This document shows, piece by piece, positions 62,619-64,000 of a stretch of DNA of 64,000 bases; position 1 is the stretch's first letter; each line of letters opens with the position of its first letter. The notes under the pieces were generated by a model that was given only the letters and a program-made list of their open reading frames with translations, was not told where the DNA came from and ran no database searches. The stretch is from Hippasteria phrygiana (Eukaryota > Echinodermata > Asteroidea > Valvatida > Goniasteridae), in NCBI GenBank assembly GCA_037893225.1, contig JAZGUH010000103.1:4464001-4528000 (forward strand). Direction: 5' to 3'. Made by a program: the position numbers and the translations under genes.

Positions 62619-64000
62619 ATGGGATATTTACCAAATTCAGCAATTTTCACACGTATGGGTAGCTTAAATCTAGCGCAACAATTTGAGATCATCGCCAGCT
62701 TCACAGCGTTAGAACTCTTCGAGAAAATTCAAACCTCGCAACAAATTTCTTCCCATGAACTCTGTGTGCGTTCTCCCGTTTACTGCATTGTGGCTGCTTA
62801 ACGTTTGCCAAATTTTCAGATGAACGCCCCTCCTTTCCCTGTTCATAATTGAATGGTATATTGACCAAATCCAGTAATTTTGACACGTATGGGTAGCTTA
62901 GATATAGCGCAACAATTTCAGACCATCGCCAGCTTCACAGCGTTAGAACTCTTCGAGAAAATTCAAACCTCGCAACAAATTTCTTCCTGTGAACTCTGTG
63001 TGCGTTCTCCCGTTTACTGCATTGTGGCTGCTTAACGTTTGCCAAATTTTCAGAAGAACGCCCCTCCTTTCCCTGTTCATAATTATATGGTATATTGACC
63101 AAATCCAGTAATTTTCACACGTATGGGTAGCTTAGATATAGCGCAACAATTTCAGACCATCGCCAGCTTCACAGCGTTACAACTCTTCGAAAAAATTCAA
63201 ACCTCGCACCTAATTTCTTCCCGTGAACTCTGTGTGCGTTCTTCCGTTTACTGCATTGTGACTGTTTAACGTTTGCCACATTTTCAGATGAACGCCCCTC
63301 CTTTCCCTGTTCATAATTGAATGGAATATTGACCAAATCCAGCAATTTTCACACGTATGGGTAGCTTAAATCTAGCGCAACAATTTGAGATCATCGCCAG
63401 CTTCACAGCGTTAGAACTCTTCGAGAAAATTCAAACCTCGCAACAAATTTCTTCCCATGAACTCTGTGTGCGTTCTCCCGTTTTCTGCATTGTGGCTGCT
63501 TAAAGTTTGCCAAATTTTCAGATGAACGCCCCTCCTTTCCCTGTTCATAATTGAATGGGATATTGACCAAATCTAGTAATTTTCACACGTATGGGTAGCT
63601 TAGATCTAGCGCAACAATTTCAGACCATCGCCAGCTTCATAGCGTTAGAACTCTTCGAGAAAATTCAAACCTCGCAACAAATTTCTTTCTGTGAACTCTG
63701 TGTGCGTTCTTCCGTTTACTGCATTGTGACTGCTTAACGTTTGCCACATTTTCAGATGAACGCCCCTCCTTTCCCTGTTCATAATTGAATGGGATATTTA
63801 CCAAATTCAGCAATTTTCACACGTATGGGTAGCTTAAATCTAGCGCAACAATTTGAGATCATCGCCAGCTTCACAGCGTTAGAACTCTTCGAGAAAATTC
63901 AAACCTCGCAACAAATTTCTTCCCATGAACTCTGTGTGCGTTCTCCCGTTTACTGCATTGTGGCTGCTTAACGTTTGCCAAATTTTCAGATGAACGCCCC
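62619..64000 (+). repeat. Right-end segment resembling 29169-30550
   Basis: Units: 62619 A, 62853 B, 63087 C, 63321 D, 63555 G/H, 63789 A (cut by the window end). The order A, B, C, D, G/H, A and the marks GTTACAACTC in C, TTTTCACACG in C and a D with AAAG all match 29169-30550, about 33.4 kb to the left, and not the adjoining 45-62 kb blocks. Differences noticed: CTTCGAAAAAATTC near 63186 and GTTTTCTGC near 63480. Confidence 0.82.

Larger units (their letters stand above)
1..64000 (+). repeat. Satellite DNA array, 234-bp monomer, head to tail, with higher-order repeats
   Basis: The motif ACGTATGGGTAGCTTA recurs with a 234-bp spacing (for example 197, 431, 665) through the whole window, always on the plus strand. 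Unit starts can be followed without a gap from 165 to 63789: 272 full monomers, of which 246 are 234 bp, 22 are 233 bp, two are 232 bp and two are 235 bp. No inverted unit, foreign insertion or unique spacer was seen. The window starts and ends inside a monomer, so the array continues on both sides. Eight monomer types recur in a set order, making higher-order repeats. Such arrays are known from eukaryotic centromeres, pericentromeres and other heterochromatin; the chromosomal place here is inference. The sequence holds no protein or RNA gene I can support. Confidence 0.98.

Noticed and set aside
1..64000. CRISPR array
   Set aside because: The whole 234-bp unit repeats without unique spacers, and no cas-like gene is present.
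1..64000. Ribosomal spacer or 5S-type gene array
   Set aside because: I see no sequence resembling 5S, tRNA or other rRNA in the unit.
1..64000. Telomeric or simple-sequence repeat
   Set aside because: No short-period repeat is present; the only period seen is 234 bp and its multiples.
1..64000. Bacterial or phage origin of the window
   Set aside because: There are no real genes in 64 kb and the sequence is a homogenised satellite, which is not found at this scale in bacteria or phages.

Overview
The whole 64 kb is one uninterrupted satellite-DNA array. A unit of 234 bp repeats head to tail, always in the same orientation, from the first base to the last. Using the ATGG at each unit head as position 1, I placed 272 complete monomers between 165 and 63788, with a partial unit at each end (1-164 and 63789-64000). 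By my count 246 units are 234 bp, 22 are 233 bp, two are 232 bp and two are 235 bp, which accounts exactly for the distance covered. I see no gene, RNA gene, transposon, CRISPR array, origin or single-copy sequence. A long, highly homogenised tandem satellite with higher-order structure is a eukaryotic feature, typical of centromeric, pericentromeric or other heterochromatic DNA. I cannot name the organism. One A-type unit has 98 G+C (about 42%) and 10 CpG against about 9.8 expected, so CpG is not depleted. That weakly favours a genome without heavy germline CpG methylation, for example many invertebrates.

The monomers fall into eight recurring types, named A to H here, told apart by substitutions in the head (positions 5-30), at 48-72, at 107-146, at 155-183 and at 193-207. 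Their ancestral order is A-B-C-D-E-F-G-H. A complete cyclic set (E-F-G-H-A-B-C-D) is 1,871 bp and occurs at 8119-9989, 13731-15601 and 20046-21916. Type G is usually 1 bp short.

Layout. (1) 1-5728 is the most mosaic part, with many chimeric and some degenerate monomers and a 2,808-bp-spaced duplication. (2) 5729-16952 is an exact tandem pair of 5,612-bp, 24-monomer blocks in which I noticed one base difference. (3) 16953-24282 is more of the same family, including a 3,040-bp-spaced duplication (19059-22098, then 22099 to about 24282). (4) About 24283-33612 is an irregular stretch in which G and H are often fused into one G/H chimera, giving 7-unit and shorter sets. (5) 33613-45290 holds overlapping duplications spaced 4,680, 4,914 and 2,340 bp. 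(6) About 45290-62618 holds 5,380-bp and 4,677/4,910-bp blocks built mainly of a 5-unit set A-B-C-F-G/H (1,170 bp) and a 3-unit set A-G-H (701 bp). (7) 62619-64000 resembles the block at 29169, about 33 kb to the left.

The picture is of an array evolving by repeated unequal exchange and conversion at several scales: 234-bp unit, 8-unit set, 10- to 24-unit blocks. Most exchange points seem to lie in the nearly invariant central part of the monomer. The short open frames that recur in every unit are consequences of the repeat and show no coding constraint. All comparisons were made by eye, so block edges are good to a few tens of bases and I may have missed single-base differences.
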